Part shown: piece after piece, positions 1 through 8,244 of the stretch
How positions within the stretch are numbered: position 1 is the first letter of the stretch
Layout of the letters: the number at the start of each line of letters is the position of its first letter
Assembly (NCBI RefSeq): GCF_043195095.1
Contig: NZ_JBAFWN010000001.1
Origin: NCEH01 sp043195095
Lineage (GTDB): Bacteria; Pseudomonadota; Alphaproteobacteria; Rhizobiales; Xanthobacteraceae
Strand: one strand, 5' to 3'
Length of the DNA stretch: 64,000 bases
Position numbers and translations under genes: made by a program
The notes under the pieces: model-generated
The model's input: only the letters and a program-made list of their open reading frames with translations
What the model was told of the DNA's origin: nothing
Databases searched by the model: none

Positions 1-1277
1 GAATAGCTTTGAAGCACCGGGCGCGGCCGCCATTCCAATCCAGCGGCAAGCAAGGCCGATTGCGTGAAGGAATAGGCGTCCGTCGGCCCCTTCAGAGCAG
101 GCAATGGAGCCGCGGCCCGGATTTTTTCCAAGCTTTCCAAGTATTGCGCATCCAGGGTGCCGGGTCGGGCGAGCCGCAGATACAAGCCTTCCCCCGCACG
201 ATAGAAAGGGAGCAATATCTCTGCGGCAGGTTTCCAGGCCATCGTAATCGCCAGCCAGCAGGCAAACGTGACGCCAAGACTGAGCCGTGCCCGGCCGGGC
301 ACGGCCAGCATCAGCCCGGCCCAGCAGACCAGGATCGCCATGCCTGCCGCTGCCGAGGGGTGGCGCCCCCCTTGCCGCACGAACCCCTCCTTGTATGCCA
401 GGAACAGCAGCAGAGCCATGCCCAGCAACAGGATCTTGCCGGTCATCCCGCCCCCGAGATGACGCAAATGCAGAATGTAAAGAAATGCACAGGCCACGAA
501 GAATATAATAATATGCCAGTATGGCCCCGGGACAGACATGGCATCGGAATAGCCGGATATGATGTACCACTCGGAAACAAAATAATCCGGCAAAGCCGAA
601 ATCTCCTGGGAACTGACAACCCAGAGCATCGGAATGCTCGCCATGAAAATGGCGAGACAGGCCAGGGCAAGGCGCCGCTTTCCCGCCCATGTCATCATCA
701 TGGTCGAGAAAAGAACCATGCAGAGCGCCGACACGGCGGAGGTGCCCTTCACCAGCACCAGCATCGCGAGCGCCGGCATCATCAGAGGCAGAACCATTTG
801 CCGCCAATTTTGCGCAGGCATCGTCAGTGAAGAAGCGATTCGGTAGGCGAGCAGAAGCGCGAGCAACGGCACCGCCATCAGCTGCGGATCCTTGTCTACC
901 AACGGCAGGAACAGCGCGAACCCCACCGCAGGTCGCCATGCGCGCGCGCCCACCACCGCCAGCAGCGCGCAGATGGCCGTCACCGCCAGCAGCACTCCTC
1001 CAAAGATCGCCAATCCATCGGTTTCCGGCATATAAAGCGCGGTGTAGATCGGGGCAAAAGGCCCGAAGGTGAAGGTTAACGGCCGGCCGACGAGACCTTG
1101 GCTCGTCGCCGCGTTCATCCCGAGCTGCCATCCGCCTCCCAGGGTTGCAATCGGAAAGATCGGCGCCAAGGGGACGAATGCGGAAATGCAGCCCCACACT
1201 ATGGCAAGGACGGCGCAAACCTTTAAAAATCCGTCCAGCGGACGTGTCTCGTTTTCAACCACAGTGACAATAGCCAA
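1..1277 (-). CDS. Multi-pass membrane protein of unknown function (C-terminus cut by window edge)
   Basis: An uninterrupted minus-strand frame runs from about 1277 to base 1 and leaves the window without a stop, giving about 425 residues. It has many hydrophobic segments separated by short polar loops (roughly nine or more), typical of a polytopic inner-membrane protein of the glycosyltransferase-like or O-antigen-ligase-like size class. No catalytic motif is recognisable. The last visible part reads ALKGPTDAYSFTQSALL followed by WRPRPVLQSYS, a string I associate with uncharacterised rhizobial membrane proteins (memory, not search). The start is uncertain: TTG at 1277 or GTG at 1262 both lack a clear ribosome-binding site, and no ATG precedes the conserved hydrophobic region. 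It lies downstream of, and in the same direction as, the toxin/immunity array, but nothing ties it to that locus. Confidence 0.7.
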   Translation of the reverse strand, partial: MAIVTVVENETRPLDGFLKVCAVLAIVWGCISAFVPLAPIFPIATLGGGWQLGMNAATSQGLVGRPLTFTFGPFAPIYTALYMPETDGLAIFGGVLLAVTAICALLAVVGARAWRPAVGFALFLPLVDKDPQLMAVPLLALLLAYRIASSLTMPAQNWRQMVLPLMMPALAMLVLVKGTSAVSALCMVLFSTMMMTWAGKRRLALACLAIFMASIPMLWVVSSQEISALPDYFVSEWYIISGYSDAMSVPGPYWHIIIFFVACAFLYILHLRHLGGGMTGKILLLGMALLLFLAYKEGFVRQGGRHPSAAAGMAILVCWAGLMLAVPGRARLSLGVTFACWLAITMAWKPAAEILLPFYRAGEGLYLRLARPGTLDAQYLESLEKIRAAAPLPALKGPTDAYSFTQSALLAAGLEWRPRPVLQSY

Positions 1278-1389
1278 TTGATTCTGGAAGGATCGGAAGA
1301 TATTTCCCGCCCGCAGACTATGCCGCCCCAAGGGTCAGGTAAACCGGCGGGACCGGGAGGGGCTCAATTCCGCTCTGACGCCCAGCGCT

Positions 1390-1489
1390 CACTCCCAATG
1401 CTTCAGCCTTGAAATCCGCACCAGATTTTCCCGCCCATCGATCATCGCCCAGGGATAGCCCGCTGCGGCTGCGGCCGTCGCGACAAGGG
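1390..1489 (-). pseudogene. Truncated fourth toxin-tail copy
   Basis: The minus strand repeats the AAAGYPWAMIDGRENLVRIS segment of the toxin C-terminus and ends in KHWE followed by TGA, where the other copies continue into the variable tail. No DUF2019 gene follows. This is the decayed distal end of the tandem array and marks one boundary of the amplified region. Confidence 0.7.
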
Positions 1490-1507
1490 CGAGCTACCCT
1501 GCTCGGC

Positions 1508-1876
1508 CTATGTCGGCTTGAACGTTCCATCGTCGAGGTTCCTCAATCGCGATCCTGCTTCGTAACACTGCGGCACCCAAAAAGACGCACGGATGTCCTC
1601 AAGCAATCGGCGCGCAGCCTTCGGCGCAACGGCAAGGGTCGCAGTCGCCGCGTTCAGGCGGACCTGCATGTTCGGGTAGTCGTACAGCGCCATCAGCGCA
1701 CGCCGCTGATCGCCGGGGCGCGTCTTCAACTCGGCTTCTATTGCCCGTTTTTCTAAAAACGAACGGTTGTATTTACGTATTTCATCGTAATCCAAATTAT
1801 ATTGTAAAATACCAATCTGAACATAATCTTTGACGAGCTTGTCCGTCGACATTTCACTCAGTTTTGCCTTCTTCAT
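1508..1876 (-). CDS. DUF2019 family protein, putative immunity protein (copy 3)
   Basis: 122 residues. The C-terminal half, RPGDQRRALMALYDYPNMQV and on to AARRLLEDIRAS, is the recognisable DUF2019 (HEAT-like helical) core with the sequence VRLNAATATLA. It is nearly identical to the two upstream copies, whereas residues 1-48 differ strongly. The start ATG overlaps the stop of the preceding toxin tail by 4 bases, so translation is likely coupled. DUF2019 function is not established; the immunity role is inferred from its fixed position directly behind a toxin C-terminus and from its multiplication in the array. The 5' half is markedly AT-rich compared with its surroundings. Confidence 0.8.
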   Translation of the reverse strand: MKKAKLSEMSTDKLVKDYVQIGILQYNLDYDEIRKYNRSFLEKRAIEAELKTRPGDQRRALMALYDYPNMQVRLNAATATLAVAPKAARRLLEDIRASFWVPQCYEAGSRLRNLDDGTFKPT

Positions 1877-2064
1877 GGCTTTAGAACTCCATGATCTATC
1901 AGTGCTTTTATACCCACCCGCTTTCGCTCAGGCCTATCCCTATCCTTCAGGTATTCGCGCGGCGAGACACCTCCATAATCATCATTTCCTTTTTGATACC
2001 ATGCGCTGATCTCCCAATGCTTCAACCGGGAAATCCGCACCAGATTTTCCCGCCCATCGATCAT
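1873..2064 (-). pseudogene. Toxin C-terminal tail fragment (copy 3)
   Basis: A 63-residue frame from an internal ATG, or longer if read from the repeat junction near 2105. It begins with the invariant MIDGRENLVRIS and KHWEISAWYQ segments and ends DHGVLKP. The segment after WYQ (KGNDDYGGVSPREYLKDRDR onward) differs from the other copies. It lacks the HHIVEQ portion found in the upstream toxin gene, so it cannot be an active toxin alone. It could be a silent donor cassette or a translated leader for the coupled DUF2019 gene. No ribosome-binding site is apparent. Confidence 0.6.
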
Positions 2065-2126
2065 CGCCCGGGGATAGCCCGCTGCGGCTGCCGCCGTCTC
2101 GACAAGGGGGAGCTACCCTGCGCGGG

Positions 2127-2495
2127 CTATGTCGGCTTGAACGTTCCATCATCGAGACGCCGCAATCCCATTCCGGCTTCGAACGCTTGCGGTTGCCAGC
2201 CAGACGCGCGGATATCCTCGAGCAAACGGCGAGCAGCCTCCGGCGCAACGGCCAGCGTCGCCGTCGCCGCGTTCAGGCGGACCTGCATGTTCGGGTAATC
2301 GTACAGCGCCATCAGCGCACGCCGCTGATCACCGGGGCGCACCTTCAACTCGTCCTCTATTGTCATTCTTTTGAAAAATGAACGTTTATACCGACGAATG
2401 TCGTCGTAATCTAATTTATATTCAAAAATTCCGATTTTAATATAGAAATCAACGAGGTCCTGTGTAGACATTTTGCTCAGATTTTCGTTTTTCAT
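2127..2495 (-). CDS. DUF2019 family protein, putative immunity protein (copy 2)
   Basis: 122 residues with the same architecture as the neighbouring copies. The N-terminus (MKNENLSKMSTQDLVDFYIK) is variable, and residues from about 49 onward carry the conserved block RPGDQRRALMALYDYPNMQV. Its start overlaps the preceding toxin-tail stop by 4 bases (ATGA at 2492-2495). The variable N-terminal half coincides with an AT-rich DNA segment (about 2360-2495). Immunity function is an inference from position; the family itself is uncharacterised. Confidence 0.8.
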   Translation of the reverse strand: MKNENLSKMSTQDLVDFYIKIGIFEYKLDYDDIRRYKRSFFKRMTIEDELKVRPGDQRRALMALYDYPNMQVRLNAATATLAVAPEAARRLLEDIRASGWQPQAFEAGMGLRRLDDGTFKPT

Positions 2496-2683
2496 GGCTT
2501 CAGAACCCCATGCTCCACAAGAGCTTCTATGCCGACCCGCTGGCGCTCAGCCCAATCATTATCCTTCAGGTATTCGCGCGGAGAGAGTTGCCCAAAAGCA
2601 CGATTCGGCCTTTGATACCATGCGCTGATCTCCCAATGCTTCAACCGGGAAATCCGCACCAGGTTTTCCCGCCCATCGATCAT
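2492..2683 (-). pseudogene. Toxin C-terminal tail fragment (copy 2)
   Basis: 63 residues from the internal ATG, with the conserved start segment ending KHWEISAWYQ. The variable tail RPNRAFGQLSPREYLKDNDW has a middle part unlike copies 1 and 3, and the end is EHGVLKP. The HHIV motif is absent because the duplication junction (about 2724) lies downstream of it. Its stop codon overlaps the start of DUF2019 copy 2. Confidence 0.6.
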
Positions 2684-2745
2684 CGCCCAGGGATAGCCCG
2701 CTGCGGCTGCGGCCGTCTCGACAAGGGGGAGCTACCCTGCGCGGG

Positions 2746-3114
2746 CTATGTCGGCTTGAACGTTCCATCATCGAGTCGCCGCAATCGCATTCCCGCATCG
2801 TAAGCTTGTGGTGGCCAGCCGGACGCGCGGATATCCTCGAGCAATCGGCGCGCCGCCTCAGGCGCAACGGCAAGGGTCGCCGTCGCCGCGTTCAGGCGAA
2901 CCTGCATGTTCGGGTAGTCGTACAGCGCCATCAGCGCACGTCGCTGATCACCGGGGCGCGCCTTCAACTCGCTCTCTATTGCCCGTTTTTGGAAAAAAAA
3001 ACGATTGTATTTTCCGATTTCATCGGTATCCAATTTATATTGATAAATACCAATTTCAATGTAAACATCTACAAGTTCTTTTATAGATATTTTGCTCAAA
3101 TCTTGTTTTTTCAT
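2746..3114 (-). CDS. DUF2019 family protein, putative cognate immunity protein (copy 1)
   Basis: 122 residues. This is the first DUF2019 gene behind the toxin, so it is the best candidate for the cognate immunity protein. The N-terminal half (MKKQDLSKISIKELVDVYIE) is variable, and from about residue 49 it is nearly identical to copies 2 and 3. It starts at the ATGA overlap with the toxin stop (3111-3114). The AT-rich 5' half against a GC-rich 3' half gives the gene a two-part composition, as if the N-terminal half had been exchanged by recombination between the conserved arms. Confidence 0.82.
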   Translation of the reverse strand: MKKQDLSKISIKELVDVYIEIGIYQYKLDTDEIGKYNRFFFQKRAIESELKARPGDQRRALMALYDYPNMQVRLNAATATLAVAPEAARRLLEDIRASGWPPQAYDAGMRLRRLDDGTFKPT

Positions 3115-3961
3115 GGCTTCAAAACCCCATGCTCCACGAGAGCCTCTATGCCGACCCGCTGGCGCTCAGCCCAATCCTTGTCCTTCAGGTATTGGCGCGG
3201 TGAAAGGCCTTCATAATCATCATTTCTTTTTTGATACCATGCGCTGATCTCCCAATGCTTCAACCGGGAAATCCGCACCAGATTTTCCCGCCCATCGATC
3301 ATCGCCCGGGGATAGCCCGCTGCGGCTGCGGCCGTCTGCTCGACAATATGATGCACATCGGTCCCTGCTGCAGGCACATCCACCGCGCCTGGAGTTCGGC
3401 CAAGGTCTTCGGCGGCTCCAGATACGCCGTGATGTGAGGAATAAGGAGATCAGCAATCCAGACTGTCGCCTCCACAGCGGCCGCAAACAGCTTCGCCTGC
3501 GGGCTGGGGCCGTAACGCATTGCGCGGAGCAGCCAGCCGGCCGCGCGCCGCACCACGCGCATGCGGTCCTGCGCGGTGGGCGGCGCCTCGCGTGGAATGG
3601 CCGGCGGGTCTTCGAGAGGCGGGCCGCCATTGTGCCCGATCTCCGGGGGCCGCGGGGTGATGATGATGCGCGGCGGGTCTCCCTCGCCCCGGGGCGGGAG
3701 TTGCGGACCCGCAGGTGGCGGCGTGACGGGCTTGGAGCCCGACGGGGCTGTTCCGGCGCCACCCGGGCCGGCCCATTGTCCCCCGTGTGGGTTGTTCCTT
3801 GGAATGCGCGGCTGGTTCGGGTTGAAACCCGCCTTGCGGATCGCCTCGCGCAGCCGCAGGAGCTTGACGTGAAAACTTAGATCCACCAGCGCGGCGCGGA
3901 TGTCCAGAAGCTCCTGAACATCCGGCTCGGACACCGGGGTGTTGGATTGCCACCGATACAT
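3111..3961 (-). pseudogene. Polymorphic-toxin-like protein with C-terminal HHIVE domain, interrupted by a one-base frameshift
   Basis: The N-terminal frame starts at ATG 3961 behind a good ribosome-binding site (AGGAGAG) and runs 220 residues to a stop at 3299. It contains a predicted helical start, then PRIPRNNPHGGQW and IGHNGGPPLED segments and a Pro-rich linker, features I associate with rhizobial modular toxin-like proteins. Near 3384 the coding frame shifts: the second frame (3383 to 3111) reads VDVPAAGTDVHHIVEQTAAA and continues to EHGVLKP. Adding one base after GCGCG would join LQAR to VDVPAAG and give about 283 residues. The HH pair resembles the catalytic histidines of HNH-like toxin domains; the exact family is not certain. 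The frameshift could be a true inactivation, a sequencing error, or ribosomal frameshifting. The stop overlaps the DUF2019 start by 4 bases. Confidence 0.7.
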
Positions 3962-4176
3962 GGGTCAGCCTCTCTCCTTTGCTTCAGGATGAGGCCGTTT
4001 CGGACGATAGGAATAAATTCATGGAGACGCTTGGCCGTCTGAAAATCACTTAGGGAAAGCAGGGGTGAATTTTTAGGTTTATTTTCCTAGCGTTATCCGC
4101 CCGCCTTCGGAAGAAAATAAATCTGCCTAGAGCGCAAATCGCGAAAATCTTTCCCCACCCGCGCAGCGTTCCCCGC

Positions 4177-6738
4177 TCACAGATGCCGCAGCACCCGCAC
4201 CGGCTTTTCGCTCAGCGCCCGCCACGTCCCGAGCAGGCCAAAGCCGAGGGTAAACACCAGCGCCAACCCCATCGCACCGGCCGCCGCGCCGGGGGCGAAG
4301 GCAAAGCCGATCTCCATCACCCGCGTCACCACCCCATAGGCGGCGAGCGAGCCGGCGGCGATGGCGAACAGCGCCGTCACGAGCCCGAGCCCGGCATATT
4401 CAAGCCCATAGGCCAGGATCAGCCGCCCGCGCGTTGCGCCGAGCGTCTTCAGGATCACCGCGTCATAAACGCGATGCTGATGGCCTGCCGCCAAGGCTCC
4501 GGCCAGCACCAGCACGGAGGTAAGCAGCGTCACCAGCGAGGCGATGCGGATGCCGAAGGCGAGGTCGCCCACCATCTTGTTGGCCTGCTCCAGCGCCTCC
4601 TTCACCCGAATGGTGGTGATGGCGGGATAAGCGCGCGCCATCTCCCGCAGCAAGGGGATTTCACGCGCGGCGTCGGCGCCCTCGGGAAAGGTCAGGGTGG
4701 CGAGCAAGGTATGGGGCGCGCCGGCGAAGGTCGCGGGCGAGAACACCATCACGAAATTGATGCCCAGCCGCTCCCATTTGACCTCGCGCAGGTTGGAGAT
4801 GCGGGCGGTGATCGCCCGGCCGAGCACGCTCACCGTCACCGTATCACCGAGCTTGAGCCCGAGGCCCTGCGCCAGCTTCTTGTCGAAGGAAACCAGCGGC
4901 TCGGTTTCGTTCGGGCCCCACCATTGGCCCTCCACCACCTTGGAGCCTTCCGGCACCTCGGAAGCGGTGGAAATGCCCCGGTCGCTCTGCAGCACCCAGG
5001 CGGCATCGGCGGAGGGCTTCACCTGCTCGGCCGGGATATCGTTGAGGGCGAGAATGCGCCCACGCAGCATCGGCACGGCACGGTAGGCGGCACCCGGAGC
5101 ATGGGTGGCGATGAAGCTGGCGAATTCCTGCGCGTCGGCGCTCGGCACGTCCACGAAGAAGAAGCTCGGCGCCTTCTCCGACAGCGCGCCGGAAATCTCC
5201 TGCGTCAGGCTGCGGTCGATCAGTGCGATGGCGGTCAGCAGCGAGAGGCCGAGCCCGAGCGACAGCACAACGGTGGGCGTGAGCGCGCCGGGCCGGTGGA
5301 TATTGGCGAGCGCGAGCCGCGCCATGGTGTTGCGCGGGCGCGGCAGGCGCGCGGCGAGCGCCATGATGCCCATCGCCACCAGCCGCAGCAGGCCGAACAC
5401 GCAGGCCGCCGCGCCAAGGAAAATCATGGCCGCGCGCTTGTCCTCCGCCGTCAGCACGGCAAGGGCGGCGAGGGCCGCCATGGCCAGGGCACACAGGCCC
5501 GTATAGATCCATTGCGGGCGGCGGCGCTCCTGCCCCAGCGCGTCACGAAACAGGCTGGAGACCGGCGCCTCCTGCGCTCGCGCGAGCGGCCACAAGGTGA
5601 AGGCCAGCGTGACCAGAGCGCCGTAGAGCGCCGCCATCGCCAGCGCGAGCGGATCGAGGTGCGGCGCCAGCGGAAATGGGATGAGGCTCGCAATGGCCGC
5701 CGTGGCGACGAACGGCAAGGCGGCGCCCAGCACGAGCCCGATGGCGATGCCGATCGCCGCCAGGATCGCCACCTCGAAGAAATAGGTGCCGAAAATGGTG
5801 GCACGGGTGGCCCCGAGCGCCTTTAAGGTCGCAATCACGGTGCGCTTCGTCGCGAGATGGCTCGCCACCGCATTGGCCACGCCCACGCCGCCCACCAGCA
5901 AAGCGGTCAGGCCCACCAGCGTGAGATATTGGCTGATGCGCCGAACATTGCGCTCCAATTGCGGGGAAGCGGCATCGCGCGTACGCACCTCGAACCCGGC
6001 CTCGGGCGCCCCCTCGCGGACGCTCTTGGTGAAGGCGTCGAGTGCGGCAGCGGAAGGATCGTCCAACAGCACCCGATAGCTCCAGCGCACCAAGCTGCCG
6101 GGCTGGATCAGCTGGGTTGCCGGCAGGGCTGCGGTGGAAACCAGCAGGCGCGGGCCGAAGCCGACGCCGGCGGAAAGCCGGTCCGGCTCGGTGTCGAGCA
6201 CCGCGCGGATCTGGAAGCGCGTCTCGCCCACGCTGAGCATATCGCCGATCTTCAGCGAAAGGCGCGACATCAGCGTTTCGTCCGCCAGGGCCCCGAACGT
6301 GCCGCCGTGCTCCGCCAGGAGATCGGCCAGGGGAGCGGCGGGCGTGGTTTCGACCGCGCCGACCATGGGATAGGTGGCATCCACCGCCTTGAGCTCCACC
6401 AGGGTGGCGTCGCCCTCTCCGGTGCGGGCCATGGCGCGCAGGAAAGCGACCTGCCCCACTTTGCCGCCGGCGGTGATCAGCGCCTGCTCCTGCGGGCTCG
6501 CCGCGCGCTGGATCAAGGTGAATCCAGCATCCCCGCCCAGGATGGCGCGTCCCTCGCGGGCCAGTCCGTCGGTGAGTGCGCCCGCGAACGAGCCGATGCC
6601 GGCGATCGCCATGACGCCCAAAGCGAGGCAGGCGAGGAAGATGCCGAAACCACGTCGCGCGCCGCGCAATTCGCGCAGCGCCAGCCGCAGGCTGACGGGA
6701 AGGCGCGACGCCGCTTGCGCCGGCACAGCGGCGCTCAC
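4177..6738 (-). CDS. ybbP: ABC exporter permease, FtsX/YbbP type
   Basis: About 853 residues. The GTG start at 6738 overlaps the stop of the ATPase gene (GTGA), which fits translational coupling; longer upstream frames are shadows of the ATPase. The N-terminus SLRLALRELRGARRGFGIFL is a classic cytoplasmic-to-TM1 start. After a large periplasmic domain come three TM helices near residues 250-400, a second half with another MacB-like periplasmic domain, and three final TM helices ending PVRVLRHL. Length and duplicated FtsX halves match YbbP-like permeases. With the ATPase it forms a putative inner-membrane transporter often linked, as here, to the esterase TesA, and is thought to act on lipids or hydrophobic products (family inference). 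Confidence 0.9.
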   Translation of the reverse strand: MSAAVPAQAASRLPVSLRLALRELRGARRGFGIFLACLALGVMAIAGIGSFAGALTDGLAREGRAILGGDAGFTLIQRAASPQEQALITAGGKVGQVAFLRAMARTGEGDATLVELKAVDATYPMVGAVETTPAAPLADLLAEHGGTFGALADETLMSRLSLKIGDMLSVGETRFQIRAVLDTEPDRLSAGVGFGPRLLVSTAALPATQLIQPGSLVRWSYRVLLDDPSAAALDAFTKSVREGAPEAGFEVRTRDAASPQLERNVRRISQYLTLVGLTALLVGGVGVANAVASHLATKRTVIATLKALGATRATIFGTYFFEVAILAAIGIAIGLVLGAALPFVATAAIASLIPFPLAPHLDPLALAMAALYGALVTLAFTLWPLARAQEAPVSSLFRDALGQERRRPQWIYTGLCALAMAALAALAVLTAEDKRAAMIFLGAAACVFGLLRLVAMGIMALAARLPRPRNTMARLALANIHRPGALTPTVVLSLGLGLSLLTAIALIDRSLTQEISGALSEKAPSFFFVDVPSADAQEFASFIATHAPGAAYRAVPMLRGRILALNDIPAEQVKPSADAAWVLQSDRGISTASEVPEGSKVVEGQWWGPNETEPLVSFDKKLAQGLGLKLGDTVTVSVLGRAITARISNLREVKWERLGINFVMVFSPATFAGAPHTLLATLTFPEGADAAREIPLLREMARAYPAITTIRVKEALEQANKMVGDLAFGIRIASLVTLLTSVLVLAGALAAGHQHRVYDAVILKTLGATRGRLILAYGLEYAGLGLVTALFAIAAGSLAAYGVVTRVMEIGFAFAPGAAAGAMGLALVFTLGFGLLGTWRALSEKPVRVLRHL

Positions 6739-7448
6739 GCCGTCACCTTGGGAGAGGCGCTGTCGGCCTCGATCCGCCCCGAGCGCAGATGCACGGTGCG
6801 CCCGCAGCGCGCAGCGAGGGCCGCATCGTGCGTGACGAGGACGAGCGTGGTGCCGCGCGCCAGATGCGCGGCGAACAGCAGGTCCATGATCTGCCGCCCG
6901 GTCGTCTCGTCGAGATTGCCGGTCGGTTCGTCCGCCACCAGGATCGCGGGATGGGGCGCGAGCGCGCGGGCGACCGCCACGCGTTGCTGCTCGCCGCCGG
7001 ACAATTGAGAGGGATAATGGGAGAGCCGCCCGCCGAGTCCCACCGCCTCCAATTCCGCCGCCGCCCGGCCGAAGGCATCGGCGCGCCCGGCGAGTTCGAG
7101 GGGAATGGCGACATTTTCGAGTGCCGTCATGGTGGGGATGAGGTGGAAGGATTGGAATACGATCCCCACATGGGCACCACGGAAGCGCGCGAGCGCATCC
7201 TCGCCACGCCCCGTCAGCACCTCGCCGGCAACCCGCACCTCGCCGCCGTCCACCCGTTCGAGGCCCGCCATCACCATGAGCAAAGTCGACTTGCCGGAGC
7301 CAGACGGCCCGACCAATCCCACGGTCTCGCCCGCGCCGATGGCAAGCGATACGCTCTTCAGCACATGCACCCGCGCCGCCCCGCTGCCGAGCGAGAGATC
7401 CACATCGGTCAGCGTAATAGCGGGCGCGGGAGAGGAGTGAGTATCCAT
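6735..7448 (-). CDS. ybbA: ABC transporter ATP-binding protein, YbbA/LolD type
   Basis: 237 residues with the full set of ABC motifs: Walker A GPSGSGKST near residue 50, the signature LSGGEQQR near 150, Walker B ILVADEPTGNLDE near 172, and the switch histidine in LVTHD near 210. The order and length match MacB/LolD/YbbA ATPases. It is co-transcribed with the FtsX-type permease (GTGA overlap) and diverges from tesA, with about 150 bp between, the usual ybbAP-tesA neighbourhood. Confidence 0.93.
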   Translation of the reverse strand: MDTHSSPAPAITLTDVDLSLGSGAARVHVLKSVSLAIGAGETVGLVGPSGSGKSTLLMVMAGLERVDGGEVRVAGEVLTGRGEDALARFRGAHVGIVFQSFHLIPTMTALENVAIPLELAGRADAFGRAAAELEAVGLGGRLSHYPSQLSGGEQQRVAVARALAPHPAILVADEPTGNLDETTGRQIMDLLFAAHLARGTTLVLVTHDAALAARCGRTVHLRSGRIEADSASPKVTA

Positions 7449-7596
7449 GCGGTCTCAGATCGATTCGCACGTCGCGGAGCATCAAGCGGAGCGTTTCACA
7501 TGGCTCCGCATGGCGCGCGCGGCGGCGCTGGGATGGGCGCGTCGGGGACGCGCGGCCGGACGGCGTCCGGTGCTTGGGGCATATGGAACGTCATTC

Positions 7597-8244
7597 ATGT
7601 CGCGGAAAGGGCTGATCGCGCTTATGGTCGCATTCACGTTTGCGTCAGCACCCGCCCTCGCGAAGACGGTGAAACTGGTGGCCTTGGGCGACAGCCTCAC
7701 CGCCGGCTACAACCTCCCGCGCGCCGACAGCTTCGCGGCGCAGCTGGAAACCGCCCTACGTGCGAAGGGCTATGACGTCAGCGTGGCCAATGCCGGCGTC
7801 TCGGGCGACACCGCGAGCGGCGGGCTCGCCCGGCTGGACTGGAGCGTGCCGAAGGGCACCGACGGCGTGATCCTGGAACTTGGTGCCAACGACATGCTGC
7901 GCGGCCTCAACCCGGATATCGCGCGCCAGGCGCTGGGCGAGATCATCGTTCGCCTCAAGGCTCGCGGCATCCCGGTCCTGCTGGCCGGCATGCGCGCCTC
8001 GCTCAATATGGATTCGGCCTACCGGCGCGAATTCGATTCCATCTACCCGGACCTTGCCGCCCAATACGGCCTGCCGCTTTATCCCTTCTTTCTCGACGGC
8101 ATCGTGGGAGATCGCAGCCTGAACCTGCCAGACGGGCTGCATCCGACCGCGCAAGGGGTGGCGCGGATCGTGTCCGGCATCTTGCCGCAGGTGGAGGCAT
8201 TCCTCGCGCAGATCGGGGCTCCGAAACCGGCGGGCGCTCAGTAG
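7597..8244 (+). CDS. tesA: Periplasmic GDSL arylesterase / thioesterase I
   Basis: 215 residues. ATG 7597 is chosen because it is followed directly by a signal peptide (SRKGLIALMVAFTFASAPALA) and then the SGNH hydrolase domain. Block I is ALGDSLTAGYNLP with the nucleophile Ser, the Gly is in SGDTASGGLAR, block III is LGANDMLRG, and the Asp-His pair is in DGLHPTAQG near the C-terminus. It hydrolyses esters or acyl-CoA-like substrates in the periplasm. It diverges from the ybbAP pair. Its last 7 bases overlap the end of the convergent outer-membrane protein gene. Frames further upstream of 7597 have no signal and are unlikely to be used. Confidence 0.92.
   Translation: MSRKGLIALMVAFTFASAPALAKTVKLVALGDSLTAGYNLPRADSFAAQLETALRAKGYDVSVANAGVSGDTASGGLARLDWSVPKGTDGVILELGANDMLRGLNPDIARQALGEIIVRLKARGIPVLLAGMRASLNMDSAYRREFDSIYPDLAAQYGLPLYPFFLDGIVGDRSLNLPDGLHPTAQGVARIVSGILPQVEAFLAQIGAPKPAGAQ

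Larger units (their letters stand above)
1390..3346 (-). repeat. 619-bp tandem repeat array of toxin-tail plus DUF2019 cassettes (3 units plus a truncated fourth)
   Basis: Equivalent codons (the ATG of the MIDGRENLVRISRLKHWE segment) fall at 3302, 2683, 2064 and 1445, an exact period of 619 bp. Each full unit holds the end of the toxin reading frame, a 4-base ATGA overlap, and a DUF2019 gene. The fourth copy stops after KHWE at about 1416 and then loses similarity. Copies two to four begin inside the toxin frame just after the HHIV motif, where the intact gene reads TTGTCGAGCAGACGG and the copies read TTGTCGAGACGG, so the duplicated units lack the histidine pair. Within each unit, GC-rich near-identical arms flank an AT-rich divergent core (about 1740-1875, 2360-2495 and 2980-3115). 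Confidence 0.9.

Noticed and set aside
1390..3346. CRISPR-like array at the left end
   Set aside because: The repeat is 619 bp, contains coding sequence, and lacks short direct repeats with unique spacers; it is a gene cassette array.
4183..5826. Long plus-strand open frame (547 residues) opposite the ABC permease
   Set aside because: Its sequence is rich in H, R, Q and G with no domain, as expected for the antisense of a GC-rich coding strand; the minus-strand FtsX permease is clear.
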